Positions 1-7,477 of a DNA stretch of 47,139 nucleotides are shown piece by piece (positions within the stretch are counted from its first letter, which is position 1; each line of letters starts with the position of its first letter). The position numbers and the translations under genes are program-made. The notes under the pieces were generated by a model. The model was not told the DNA's origin, did no database searches, and saw only the letters and a program-made list of their open reading frames with translations. The DNA is from an uncultured Campylobacter sp. (GTDB taxonomy: Bacteria; Campylobacterota; Campylobacteria; Campylobacterales; Campylobacteraceae). Where the stretch lies: contig NZ_CALIMS010000056.1 of NCBI RefSeq assembly GCF_938045345.1, positions 1-47,139 of the forward strand. The letters are read 5' to 3'.

Positions 1-387
1 CGAAAAATATGATTAAGTATTCGTTTTTCTTAGCGATATCAGGCTCGTTTAGAAACAAAAAACAGCGTCAAAATGCCCTTATACGCGTAAACTCCGAGCA
101 CTATCGGCAAAAGCACCAAAAACGCTATGATCTCGGCCGGTACTTTTAGGCGCTTGGCAAAGAGCATACCTAAAATCCCGCTTAAAAATGATACTATGAG
201 AGTAGCGATGCTGATGTTAAAAATCCCATCTGCATGATCCAAAAGCGGCTAGTGTGCGCAAATGCCGCAATAAGCGCGCAAAATGCGAGAGTCCTTTTTG
301 GCGGCGAGCTAGCGTAGGCAAAGCCAAGCCCAGCCACCGCGGCAAAAGCGCCGTCTATGAGAGTCGCGGTCAAAATCTCAAACATGT
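1..387 (-). pseudogene. ThrE_2 / YjjB-like exporter subunit, frameshifted, runs off the left edge
   Basis: Remnant of the small subunit of a threonine/serine (or succinate) exporter of the YjjB type. The ATG at 387 starts MFEILTATLIDGAFAAVAGL, and the frame is good to about MQMGF near 225. The continuation (IFNISIATLIVSFLSGILG, then KVPAEIIAFLVLLPIVLGVYA) lies in another frame, so there is one indel in or beside a T run. A second shift is needed near 55: the local frame stops after FFVSKRA, whereas the shifted frame continues FLFLNEPDIAKKNEYL to the window end. Each piece is hydrophobic and in family order. Two shifts in 390 bases mean either a dead gene or poor consensus at a contig end. The family assignment is from remembered family features. 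Confidence 0.6.
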
Positions 388-621
388 AAAATCTCCGCGC
401 TGCTAAGCGAGAGCGTGATATAGGCGCCCCGCGATGCAAAGTATCAGGATGCCCGTGCTCACGGCTCTGCTGATGCCCACAAGTGTATTGTCGTTTAGGA
501 TATCAAAGACCAAGTTTATGAGAAAAACGCCCGGCATCAAAAAGAGTATCGACGAGCCGATCGCCACGTCGCTAGTATGCGTAAAGCTGTAAAATACGCC
601 AAAATGTGTGATAAAAACCAT
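380..621 (-). pseudogene. ThrE / YjjP-like exporter subunit, C-terminal fragment only
   Basis: Only the last third of a YjjP-type subunit is present. It has the signature FLMPGVFLINLVFDILNDN, followed by a hydrophobic helix ending STGILILCIA. An in-frame stop sits just upstream of the ATG at 621 (it is also the restored stop of the WGR gene at 631-633), so roughly the first two thirds of the usual protein are missing, not merely frameshifted. The open frame ends at 403 after RLYHALA. A one-base shift near the GGGG at about 430 would give AYITLSLSSAEILHV and a stop at 380-382, overlapping the YjjB start, which is the normal arrangement. Real deletion plus frameshift supports a pseudogene. Confidence 0.6.
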
Positions 622-630
622 AAACCAAAG

Positions 631-929
631 TTAAAGCATTTGAGACTTTAAATTGATATCTATCTTAGCTAGCGCGCCCGTGTATCCGCCGCCGATATAG
701 ACGTGCAAACTCGCCTCGCCCGCTTTTACGTCTGCGTTTCGCAGGACGTAGCCTTTTTCAGGCTCTCCCACTCCTTTTTTAAGCAGGCTTTTTGTGCTTC
801 GTCTATGCTGGCAAACTCCTTTTGCGTCTGCCTAGTTTTGCCGTTTTTGACGCTCTCGCTGAGTAAAATTTGACCCTGCACGCGCAAATTTAGGCGATCG
901 CCGCCGCTTAAATTTATTAAATTTTTCAT
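631..929 (-). pseudogene. WGR-domain small protein, frameshifted
   Basis: The first 67 residues (MKNLINLSGGDRLNLRVQG onward) show the pattern of WGR domains: a GxxR-like strand (VKNGKTRQTQKEF), then a DEAQKACLKKEWESLKK helix. The open frame then ends SCETQT at 726. Adding one A to the A5 run at about 754-758 restores GYVLRNADVKAGEASLHVY and continues to a stop at 631. The motif KKGY at that point is typical of WGR domains. The domain is DNA-associated in other proteins; nothing here tells a specific role. The frameshift is shared in kind with the exporter remnants next door. Confidence 0.5.
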
Positions 930-966
930 TTTCGCTCCTGCGGATTAGTTTTAAAAATTGTCGCAA

Positions 967-985
967 AGCGGCGCTAAAAGCCGCT
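967..985 (-). terminator. hairpin overlapping the mntP stop
   Basis: AGCGGC and GCCGCT form a six-pair stem around a seven-base loop. On the minus strand it is followed by TTTG and, a few bases on, a T5 run. It includes the mntP stop codon. The short stem makes this a moderate call. Confidence 0.4.
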
Positions 986-1538
986 AAATATCGATAACGC
1001 CGAGGTGCGAGAGTAAAATTTTAACTCCGATTAGGATTAAAATCACGCCGCCTAAAACGAGCGCCTTTGAGTGCAGATATTCGCCCGTTAGCTTGCCTAC
1101 GTAGCACGCCGCGACGCACAGCGCGAAGCAGACGAACCCGATTACGCAACAGGCGTAGAGGATGTTTATCTCGCCAAAGGCAAAGGTCACGCCCACGGCC
1201 ATCGCGTCGATGCTGGTTGCGATCGCGCCCAGCACCAGCTCCTTCGTGCTTAGGCGTAAATCTGGCTCGTCCTGCTCGTGGCGGGATTCTGCGATCATCT
1301 TGATGCCTAAAAACGATAAAATTCCAAACGCGACGAAGTGATCGATCTGCGCGATAAATTTGACGAAATTTATCCCCAAAGCGTAACCCACAAGCGGCAT
1401 TATAAACTGAGCCGCCGCGTAGAAAAACGCGACGCGCGCGATCTGCGCAAATTTAAAATTCGGATATTTCGCGCCGTTTGAGATACTAAGCGCGACGCTG
1501 TCCATCGCAAGCGCGAAAGCGATGAGTAAAAGCTCCAT
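984..1538 (-). CDS. mntP: putative manganese efflux pump MntP
   Basis: A 184-residue inner-membrane protein of the MntP (DUF204) family, which exports Mn2+ and limits manganese toxicity. Length is normal for the family. Six hydrophobic segments are visible. The two family repeats each carry the acidic membrane motif: AMDSVALSISNG at residues about 11-22 and ATSIDAMAVGVTFA at about 108-121. The loop between the halves (SRHEQDEPDLR) is charged, as expected. The ATG at 1538 has an AAAGGG ribosome site and a good -10 box just upstream. It sits beside decayed genes on one side and diverges from a secreted-protein gene on the other. No yybP-ykoY type riboswitch is seen in the short leader. Confidence 0.88.
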   Translation of the reverse strand: MELLLIAFALAMDSVALSISNGAKYPNFKFAQIARVAFFYAAAQFIMPLVGYALGINFVKFIAQIDHFVAFGILSFLGIKMIAESRHEQDEPDLRLSTKELVLGAIATSIDAMAVGVTFAFGEINILYACCVIGFVCFALCVAACYVGKLTGEYLHSKALVLGGVILILIGVKILLSHLGVIDI

Positions 1539-1569
1539 ATTTAGCCCTTTTGGTATTATAAAAGCGTTG

Positions 1570-1575
1570 ATTATA
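1570..1575 (-). promoter_or_regulatory. -10 box for mntP
   Basis: TATAAT in a TGTATAAT context on the minus strand, giving a leader of about 25 bases before the ATG at 1538. A second TATAAT lies at 1555-1560 but would leave almost no leader. No clear -35, as is usual in Campylobacter. Confidence 0.5.
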
Positions 1576-1624
1576 CATTAAAATTTCTGAAATAAAATGA
1601 ACAATCTTAAATTGGGAAAAAGCC

Positions 1625-2254
1625 TTGCTTAAAAATCTAATTTTTTGCCTTTTGCCGCTCATGGCGGCTGCGAGTTGGGAAGAGGTCGCCGTAAAGGGGC
1701 TAGACGTCGTCATCAGCGCAAACGTGGGCGATAGCGAAAATTTTAAAAACTCGCTAAGCACTCTAATCGAGCGCGCCGCAAGCGAATACGAGCGCGAAGG
1801 GATCGAGGACTACGAGCTCGATCTGCCCGCTTATCTGACGCAGCGCGCCGGCAAAAAAAGCATCGCCGTACAAAATATGCGCCGCCTGGCTACTCAAAAG
1901 CTAAATCCCGCGATTGAGCCGCTAAAAAATTTGATACTTACTAAAATCAAAGAGATGCCCGAGGCCGATACCAAGGCGGTTATGAGCGGCGAGGTGCTAT
2001 TCAGCCACTATCTGCGCACCAACGCCTTTGATGAAATTTACGATATTTTGCTGCCGTTCGCGCGCGCGCTGGGCTCAGACGCGGGCTTTGCCAAAAGCTA
2101 CAAAAATGCCGTGGGCAAGGAGATTGCGGATGATTTCGGCAGCGAATTTAGCAGCGCCTTCATCAACGAAAGTTTTGATTTTTTAAGCAAAAACGAAAGG
2201 GAGTTTCGCAAAAACTCGGGCGCGATTTTAAACGCGATAAAGACGGTCAGATAG
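1625..2254 (+). CDS. secreted DUF4197-like protein
   Basis: A 209-residue protein with an N-terminal signal (MLKNLIFCLLPLMAAASW, cleavage probably after AAA). The middle matches the layout of DUF4197 proteins: a segment like MPEADTKAVMSGEVLFSHYL followed by LRTNAFDEIYDILLPF, where the family has 'DAKGIL-GG-AT-YFRR-T-LFLPIV'. The C-terminal helix ends FRKNSGAILNAI like the family's 'IRQNPAG'. Function of the family is unknown; a periplasmic location is inferred. The start is TTG, the only one that keeps the signal peptide; upstream is the divergent mntP promoter. Confidence 0.55.
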   Translation: MLKNLIFCLLPLMAAASWEEVAVKGLDVVISANVGDSENFKNSLSTLIERAASEYEREGIEDYELDLPAYLTQRAGKKSIAVQNMRRLATQKLNPAIEPLKNLILTKIKEMPEADTKAVMSGEVLFSHYLRTNAFDEIYDILLPFARALGSDAGFAKSYKNAVGKEIADDFGSEFSSAFINESFDFLSKNEREFRKNSGAILNAIKTVR

Positions 2255-2297
2255 GCGCGGTGGCACTAAGATCTCGGCGAAATTTTACTTTAAATTT

Positions 2298-4127
2298 ATG
2301 AAAAATTCTATCTCGGAGCCCGCGGAAAATTTTAATTCAGGACCCGCTTTAAATTTCATCTCAAATCAGACGTGCGAGCGCGCGAAAAATACAACGCCTG
2401 GCGGTGCGGTAAATTTCGCTCCCGCTCCCTACCTCAAAAGAAATTTCAAATTTCAAGATGCGGCCACCGAGTTAAATTTTATCCGCGAAAGAAATTTAAA
2501 ATTTTATCCCACTTCGGCTGGTTTCGCCGCACGCAATCGTGCCTCGATCGGTTTTGCCGCGTGTAATCGTACTTCGTGCAATCTTACCGCGCTCTATTCC
2601 GCTCTGCGCGTCAAAAATCTTGAAAGAAAATCCGCTTTAAGCTCCGCGACTCTTGCGCTAAATTTAAAGCCCGCGCAAATTCTAAGCTGCGCCGAAAACA
2701 AAGCTTTAAATTCCGCAAAAGCCCCCACAATAAATCCTTGGGAAAATTCCGCGAAAAATTTCAAACGAAATTTTATGGGAAATTCCACTCATAGTAGCAC
2801 AAATAGCGCGAGTTCGCTAAGCCGTGCAAGCATCGTAAACGATCCAAATTTAAGCCTCGCAAAAAGTCTCGCTGCCGCCCATATGCGACGCTCAAAGAAA
2901 AATTTTACTGGGGTTCTTGCAAACGATCCGGACTCCGCTCATACGCCGCAGAGCTTTGGATTGAAAAATTTTAAGGCGCGGAATTTTGCGAAGAAATCTA
3001 ATTTGGCAGAGAATTCTAGCTCCGCTCGAAGCTTAAATTCCGCACAGAATTTCGATTTCGCGCAAAGCTCTGATTCTACGCAGAGCCCTGCTACCGCGCA
3101 AAATTCTGCCTCTACGCAAAACTCGAATTCCACGCAGAGTTTTGGTCAAAATTCCAATTCCGCGCAAAACCCCGCGCAAAACCCCGCTCCGCCTAGCAGG
3201 CTGTGGGATCTGGGGCTGCTTTTCGTGGCGATCGTTTGGGGCTGTACCTTCGTACCGGTTCAGCGCGCGCTGCATAGCGGCGACGTTTTTAGCTTTTTGT
3301 TTTGGCGCTTTTTGGCGGCAAGCATTTTTACCTACCTCGCCTGCCTGCGCTTCGGCGTCAAATTTGACCGCGGCACGATAGGGCGGGGCGTATTTTGCGG
3401 GCTGATGCTATTTTGCGATTTTTCGTGCCAGACCATAGCGCTTGATTATGCGCTCTCCTCGACGGTGGCGTTCATTTTGGGGCTAAACGTCGTCATCGTG
3501 CCCTTTTTGATGCTTGCGTTTTTCGGCAAAAAGGTCGGTGCGAGCGCCTTTGGCGGCGCAGTTGTGGCGCTTTTGGGGCTGTATTTTTTAAGCGGAGCAA
3601 GCGCGGTGGGATTTGGCATAGGCGAGCGACTGAGCTTGATTTCGGCGTTTGCTTACGCGCTTCACATTGTCTTTACCGGCGTATGCGCGCGCAAAAGCAA
3701 TCTCTACGGCTTTGTGATCGTGCAGTTTATCTGCGTCTGCGTCTGCGCGCTGATCGCGGCGGTTTTCACTCCGCACGCAGAGTTTGAAGGCGAGATAAAA
3801 GTACTTGGAAATTTAATCTTTTCGCCGAGCTTCGATTTCATTTTCGCGCTGGTTTTAACCTCGATCTTTGCTACCGTCGCGGCGTTTGTGATCCAAACAA
3901 TGGCGCAAAACCGCGGCGTAAGCGAGATAAAAACGGTGCTGATTTTTGCACTAGAGCCCGTAAACGCGGGCGTGATGGGGTATGCTTTCGGCGAGAAGCT
4001 AAGCGCGCTTCAAATTTTAGGCGCGGCGCTGATACTCGCGGGCATCCTGCTTAGCGAGCTGGGCGGGATTTTAGGCGCGAAGTTTGCTAAAGACCGAGCT
4101 TGCGAAAAAGCAGACCGAGGCGACTAG
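2298..4127 (+). CDS. EamA/DMT-family permease with a ~300-residue low-complexity N-terminal extension
   Basis: Residues from about 300 (RLWDLGLLFVAIVWGCTFV) to 595 form a complete two-repeat EamA drug/metabolite transporter with about ten membrane helices, including an internal ALEPVNAGVMGY motif typical of repeat 2. Such permeases are normally about 300 residues. The first 300 residues are hydrophilic, rich in Asn, Ser, Ala, Lys and Phe, with no family resemblance. They are built from the AAATTT-type repeats found in local spacers, a pair of GFAA-NR decapeptides near residue 78, and a hexapeptide array at residues 245-297. The frame stays open across many AAATTTTAAA cores. No ATG or GTG lies between about 2885 and the permease domain (a TTG is at about 2961), so the true start is uncertain. 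The 3' end overlaps the convergent metal permease gene by 57 bases. Confidence 0.8.
   Translation: MKNSISEPAENFNSGPALNFISNQTCERAKNTTPGGAVNFAPAPYLKRNFKFQDAATELNFIRERNLKFYPTSAGFAARNRASIGFAACNRTSCNLTALYSALRVKNLERKSALSSATLALNLKPAQILSCAENKALNSAKAPTINPWENSAKNFKRNFMGNSTHSSTNSASSLSRASIVNDPNLSLAKSLAAAHMRRSKKNFTGVLANDPDSAHTPQSFGLKNFKARNFAKKSNLAENSSSARSLNSAQNFDFAQSSDSTQSPATAQNSASTQNSNSTQSFGQNSNSAQNPAQNPAPPSRLWDLGLLFVAIVWGCTFVPVQRALHSGDVFSFLFWRFLAASIFTYLACLRFGVKFDRGTIGRGVFCGLMLFCDFSCQTIALDYALSSTVAFILGLNVVIVPFLMLAFFGKKVGASAFGGAVVALLGLYFLSGASAVGFGIGERLSLISAFAYALHIVFTGVCARKSNLYGFVIVQFICVCVCALIAAVFTPHAEFEGEIKVLGNLIFSPSFDFIFALVLTSIFATVAAFVIQTMAQNRGVSEIKTVLIFALEPVNAGVMGYAFGEKLSALQILGAALILAGILLSELGGILGAKFAKDRACEKADRGD
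3030..3188 (+). repeat. degenerate 18-bp tandem repeat coding for a hexapeptide array
   Basis: Successive codons read SLNSAQ, NFDFAQ, SSDSTQ, SPATAQ, NSASTQ, NSNSTQ, SFGQ, NSNSAQ, NPAQ, NPA. The consensus is [N/S]-x-[N/D/A]-S-[A/T]-Q. Each full unit is 18 bases with CGCAA or CGCAG near its end; two units have lost two codons, in steps of three bases. It ends directly before the EamA domain. Confidence 0.85.
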
Positions 4128-4874
4128 GATTATCGAAGCGCCGCTGGTTAGGTTGAGCTTAAAGCTCAAAACAAGCCCCGCCGCGCAAAAAAGCGCCGAT
4201 AGCGCGCAGCTTATCGCCATCATCGAGCCTAAGTTTTTTGAAATTTTTTCGGCGATGAAGGGCGGGATCGTCATCAGCGAGATCACCAAGATTAGTCCTA
4301 CGATCTGAATCGACGCGACCACCGCGAGGCTAGCCATCACTACGAGGACGTAGTAAAAGACGCTCGTATTCACTCCGCGCAGCAGGGCGAATTCCTTATC
4401 GAAGCTGATTGCTAAAAACTGCCTGTAAAAGCACGCCGTAAGCGCCGCAAATGCCGCGCCGCAAATGCCGATGAAGATTAAATTTTCGTGATTTATCGCT
4501 AGGATGGAGCCGAATAAAAAGCTCATCAGATCGGATTTGTATCCAGGCGTGAGATCGGCGAAGATTATCCCTAGCGCCATTCCAAACGCCCATATCGCGC
4601 CGATTACGGCGTCGAAGCGCTCGGTGTTTCGCAGCGTGACGTAAGCGATTAGCAGCCCCAAAAACAGCGCAAATACGCTAGCCCCCAGCACGGGCGAGAT
4701 GCCTAAAAACAGCGCGATGCCGATGCCGCCGTATGCGCCGTGCGCGATGCCGCCTGCGATGAAGCTCATGCGATTTATCACGACTAAAGAGCCCACGACG
4801 CCGCAGACTATACTGACTAAAAGCCCGCCGAGAAGGGCGTTTCGCATGAAATCGTAGGATAGAATTTCAGCCAT
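4071..4874 (-). CDS. metal (Zn/Mn/Fe) ABC transporter permease, ABC-3 family
   Basis: A 267-residue polytopic protein of the ZnuB/MntB/SitC family. It moves divalent metal through the inner membrane with the adjacent ATPase. Eight or so hydrophobic helices are visible. The N-terminal RNALLGGLLVSIVCGVVGS and the FIAGGIAHGAYGGIG segment are family hallmarks, as is the late VVASIQIVGLILVISLMTIPP segment. Its start codon overlaps the end of the ATPase gene by eight bases, so the two are translationally coupled. No substrate-binding protein gene is adjacent. The metal cannot be told from sequence. Confidence 0.85.
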   Translation of the reverse strand: MAEILSYDFMRNALLGGLLVSIVCGVVGSLVVINRMSFIAGGIAHGAYGGIGIALFLGISPVLGASVFALFLGLLIAYVTLRNTERFDAVIGAIWAFGMALGIIFADLTPGYKSDLMSFLFGSILAINHENLIFIGICGAAFAALTACFYRQFLAISFDKEFALLRGVNTSVFYYVLVVMASLAVVASIQIVGLILVISLMTIPPFIAEKISKNLGSMMAISCALSALFCAAGLVLSFKLNLTSGASIILVASVCFFASSVFSKLRA

Positions 4875-5634
4875 TTTTGTCCTCCTTGCAGCAGCATTCG
4901 TTAAGCGCGAGATCGACGGCGCAGAAGTGTCCGTGCTCGCGCCTAAGGTGATCTAAAAATTCAGCTCTGCCTCCCGGATCGATCTCGTGGGTGTGCGCCG
5001 AGCCGTTTGCGACGTAAAGCGCGCGGTTTGCGTAGTTTAGCGCAAGCTGCACATCGTGGCTGATTAGAATTATGCCGCAGCCGCCCTCGTTTAGGGATTT
5101 CAGAAGCTCATAAATTTGAACCTGCCCCATCGTGTCGATGCTCGCTAGCGGCTCATCAAGAAGTAAAATTTTAGCCTTCGCGCACAGCGCCCGCGCGATG
5201 TAAACGCGCTGTCTTTGTCCGCCGCTAAGCTCGCTGATACGGCAGCCTGCTAAGCTCTGCATGCCTACGCGCTCCAGGGCTTGCATGGCTTGCTCGCGCT
5301 CCGATTTAGAGTAAAAGCCGAAAATTTTCTTATCTATCAGCCCCATTAAAACGACTTCGAGCACGCTTATGGGAAAGCTTTTGTTTATCGCGATGAACTG
5401 CGGCACGTAGCCCATTTGCGCTCTGGCAAGCGCTGGCGATCTGCCTAAAATTTCGATCGTGCCCGAGCTTGGTCGCAGCAGCCCCAAAAGCAGCTTTAAA
5501 AGGGTGCTTTTGCCGCCGCCGTTGGGCCCGAAAATTGCTAAAAAATCGCGCAGCTCGTAGCTTAGGTTTATATCTTTTAAAATTTCGCGTTTTTCGTAAG
5601 CAAAGTTTAAATTTCTTATCGTCACGTCCGCCAT
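4867..5634 (-). CDS. metal ABC transporter ATP-binding protein (ZnuC/MntB type)
   Basis: A 255-residue ATPase partnering the permease downstream. Walker A is GPNGGGKST (residues 36-44), signature LSGGQ (136-140), Walker B ILLLDEP (156-162), and the H-loop is in LISHD. I take the ATG at 5634 (MADVTIRNL) because it has an AAAGGG site seven bases upstream and matches family N-termini; an in-frame start at 5697 would add 21 residues of no resemblance. The C-terminal tail is unusual, with HTHE, HLRREHGHFC and NECCCKED segments: five His and four Cys in about 40 residues, which could bind metal (inference). Confidence 0.87.
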   Translation of the reverse strand: MADVTIRNLNFAYEKREILKDINLSYELRDFLAIFGPNGGGKSTLLKLLLGLLRPSSGTIEILGRSPALARAQMGYVPQFIAINKSFPISVLEVVLMGLIDKKIFGFYSKSEREQAMQALERVGMQSLAGCRISELSGGQRQRVYIARALCAKAKILLLDEPLASIDTMGQVQIYELLKSLNEGGCGIILISHDVQLALNYANRALYVANGSAHTHEIDPGGRAEFLDHLRREHGHFCAVDLALNECCCKEDKNG

Positions 5635-5733
5635 GAACGCCCTTTCGCCTAGATTTTGAAAGCATTTATTATAGCCCAAATTCGGAAAAATTGCCAAATT
5701 TTGCTATTATTACAAAAAATTTAAAGGCTAGCG

Positions 5734-6642
5734 GTGGAGAAAATCGGCGAAAAATCACATAAAAATAGCTGGGATAAAAAGTCCGAAAGTTACGCCAAAT
5801 TTAGCGGCGAGCTAGGGGATTTTGGCAAGCGGGTGTTTGAGATACTGCGCGGCTGGGGCGTGAGCTTTGCGGGCAAAAGCGTGCTCGACGTGGGCGCCGG
5901 CACGGGGGTTTACTCGCTGTATCTCGCGTCGCTGGGCGCCAAGGTTACGGCGATCGATAGCTCGGAGGGGATGCTGCGCGAGCTAAGGCGTAGCGCAGAG
6001 GAGTTTGGCATTAGCTTGCAAAACGTATTAAATTTAAGCTTTGCGGAGTTTTGCGAGCGGCTGAGCCGCGATGGTTTTGCAAATGCGGCGGATGAAAATT
6101 TTAAAATTTATCCACGCTCGCAGAGCGAAATTTCAAACGCGCAAGCTCAAGAAGCCCGGGCTTTAAATTTAAAAGACGCTGTGAGCAAAAGCCGCGAGAG
6201 CGAAAATTTTAAAATTCCCGCAGTTTTTGACATCGCGTTTCTTACTATGAGCCCCGCGCTAAAAAGCACGGAGGATTTTGGGGCGTTTTTAGCTTTGGGC
6301 GAGCGAAAAATTTATCTAAACTGGGCGAGCGAGCGCAATTCATCGATGCTAGCGCCGCTGTTTGAGCGCTTCGGCGCAGGAGCTAAAAGACTTGCTACCG
6401 CCTCCGAAAAGTTTGAGGCGCTGCTAAAGGCGCGCGACATCAAGTTTAAAAGCGAAATTTTAACTGAAAAGCGCGAGCAAAAACGCAGTCTGCAAGAAGC
6501 TGTGCAAAATGCCGCGTGGCACCTGCATATGGACGGCGCGGAGGCTAGCGAGCGCGAGATCGAGGAGATTTTGAAAAAGCGGGCTAAAGACGGGGTGATA
6601 AGCGATGAGATCGAAGCGAGCTTTAAGCTGTTTTATATTTAG
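5734..6642 (+). CDS. SAM-dependent methyltransferase with a low-complexity insert
   Basis: A class I methyltransferase of unknown substrate. The N-terminal NSWDKKSESYAKF is the usual start of Methyltransf_11/25-type enzymes. Motif I is VLDVGAGTGVYSLYLA (from residue about 50), the acidic end of strand 2 is KVTAIDSS, and a later strand is FDIAFLTMSPAL. Between FCERL and FDIAFL lie about 50 residues that do not look like part of the fold. This stretch starts and ends with ENFKI, encoded by GAAAATTTTAAAATT, the palindromic core seen in spacers. The start is GTG. The 3' end overlaps the cytochrome gene by 38 bases, so they are co-transcribed. Confidence 0.75.
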   Translation: MEKIGEKSHKNSWDKKSESYAKFSGELGDFGKRVFEILRGWGVSFAGKSVLDVGAGTGVYSLYLASLGAKVTAIDSSEGMLRELRRSAEEFGISLQNVLNLSFAEFCERLSRDGFANAADENFKIYPRSQSEISNAQAQEARALNLKDAVSKSRESENFKIPAVFDIAFLTMSPALKSTEDFGAFLALGERKIYLNWASERNSSMLAPLFERFGAGAKRLATASEKFEALLKARDIKFKSEILTEKREQKRSLQEAVQNAAWHLHMDGAEASEREIEEILKKRAKDGVISDEIEASFKLFYI

Positions 6643-7477
6643 CCTGGCACCGCTTTTGGGGCTTTGCGGCAATCTTTTCTCGCCGCTTGAGATGCCTAAA
6701 TACGACCCGCAAAAGGCGCGGCTGGGCGCAAAAATTTTTACCGACGTAAGATTTAGCCGCAAAGGCCGCTCCTGCGAGAGCTGCCATAACTTCTATCTAA
6801 ACGACTCGGGCGCTTCGGTGCGCGACGGACGCGTGCCTACGCTAATAAATTCTTATTATTTTGACCGCTACTTGGGCGATTATAATTTCGCGGGCTTTGA
6901 AGCGCGGATCGCGGCGTCAGTTTTTAGCGAGAATGAACTGGACGCGAGCGAAGATAGAATTTTAGAGCTTATCAGGAAGAATTTAGCCTACAAGCAGGCT
7001 TTTAAAAGTGCTTACGGCGAGGCGAATACGGAAAACTTCATTGATGCGCTGAAGGAATTTTTAAAGTCCAAAACGGCGATAAATTCCAAATTTGACCGAT
7101 TTTTGCGCGGCGAGGTTAAGCTAAATGATGCCGAATATAACGGATATGTGCTTTTTGTGCGGCTGTGCTCGGCATGCCATAACGGCGTTAGCCTAGGCAC
7201 CGGCAGCTTTACTAAAATTCGCCCGAGCGCGGAAGAGGAGGATGCGCCTAAGCATAGGCTCACTTCCGATGGATTTGAGCTGCGCCGCGTGCCTAGCTTG
7301 CGCAATATCACGCAAACCGCACCTTACGTAAACGGGCAGACGGATTTGCGTCTTGCGGTGCGACAGATCGCAAAGGATCTGCTAAAATACGATCTTAACG
7401 ATGGGGAGCTTGATGCTTTGATGAGCTTTTTGGCTACACTTAAGGGCGATATGACGGAGGCGCAGGATGAAAGATAA
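6605..7477 (+). CDS. di-heme cytochrome c peroxidase family protein
   Basis: A 290-residue exported protein with two c-type heme sites, CESCH (57-61) and CSACH (188-192). These are the two hemes of the bacterial cytochrome c peroxidase/MauG family, which reduces periplasmic H2O2 with electrons from cytochrome c. The signal peptide is in the first 21 residues (FIFSLAPLLGLCG). The segment GRVPTLINSYYFDRY and the late RVPSLRNITQTAPYVNGQ are family-like. It is shorter than classical CCPs (about 330). The start overlaps the methyltransferase gene and the stop overlaps the next start by 11 bases. Whether it is a true peroxidase or an oxidase-type relative is open. Confidence 0.8.
   Translation: MRSKRALSCFIFSLAPLLGLCGNLFSPLEMPKYDPQKARLGAKIFTDVRFSRKGRSCESCHNFYLNDSGASVRDGRVPTLINSYYFDRYLGDYNFAGFEARIAASVFSENELDASEDRILELIRKNLAYKQAFKSAYGEANTENFIDALKEFLKSKTAINSKFDRFLRGEVKLNDAEYNGYVLFVRLCSACHNGVSLGTGSFTKIRPSAEEEDAPKHRLTSDGFELRRVPSLRNITQTAPYVNGQTDLRLAVRQIAKDLLKYDLNDGELDALMSFLATLKGDMTEAQDER

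Noticed and set aside
1539..1624. Mn riboswitch upstream of mntP
   Set aside because: The leader is only about 25 bases; no room for a yybP-ykoY structure.
2939..3133. Minus-strand Glu/Phe/Cys repeat peptide
   Set aside because: It is only the reverse reading of the 18-bp repeat; no ribosome site.
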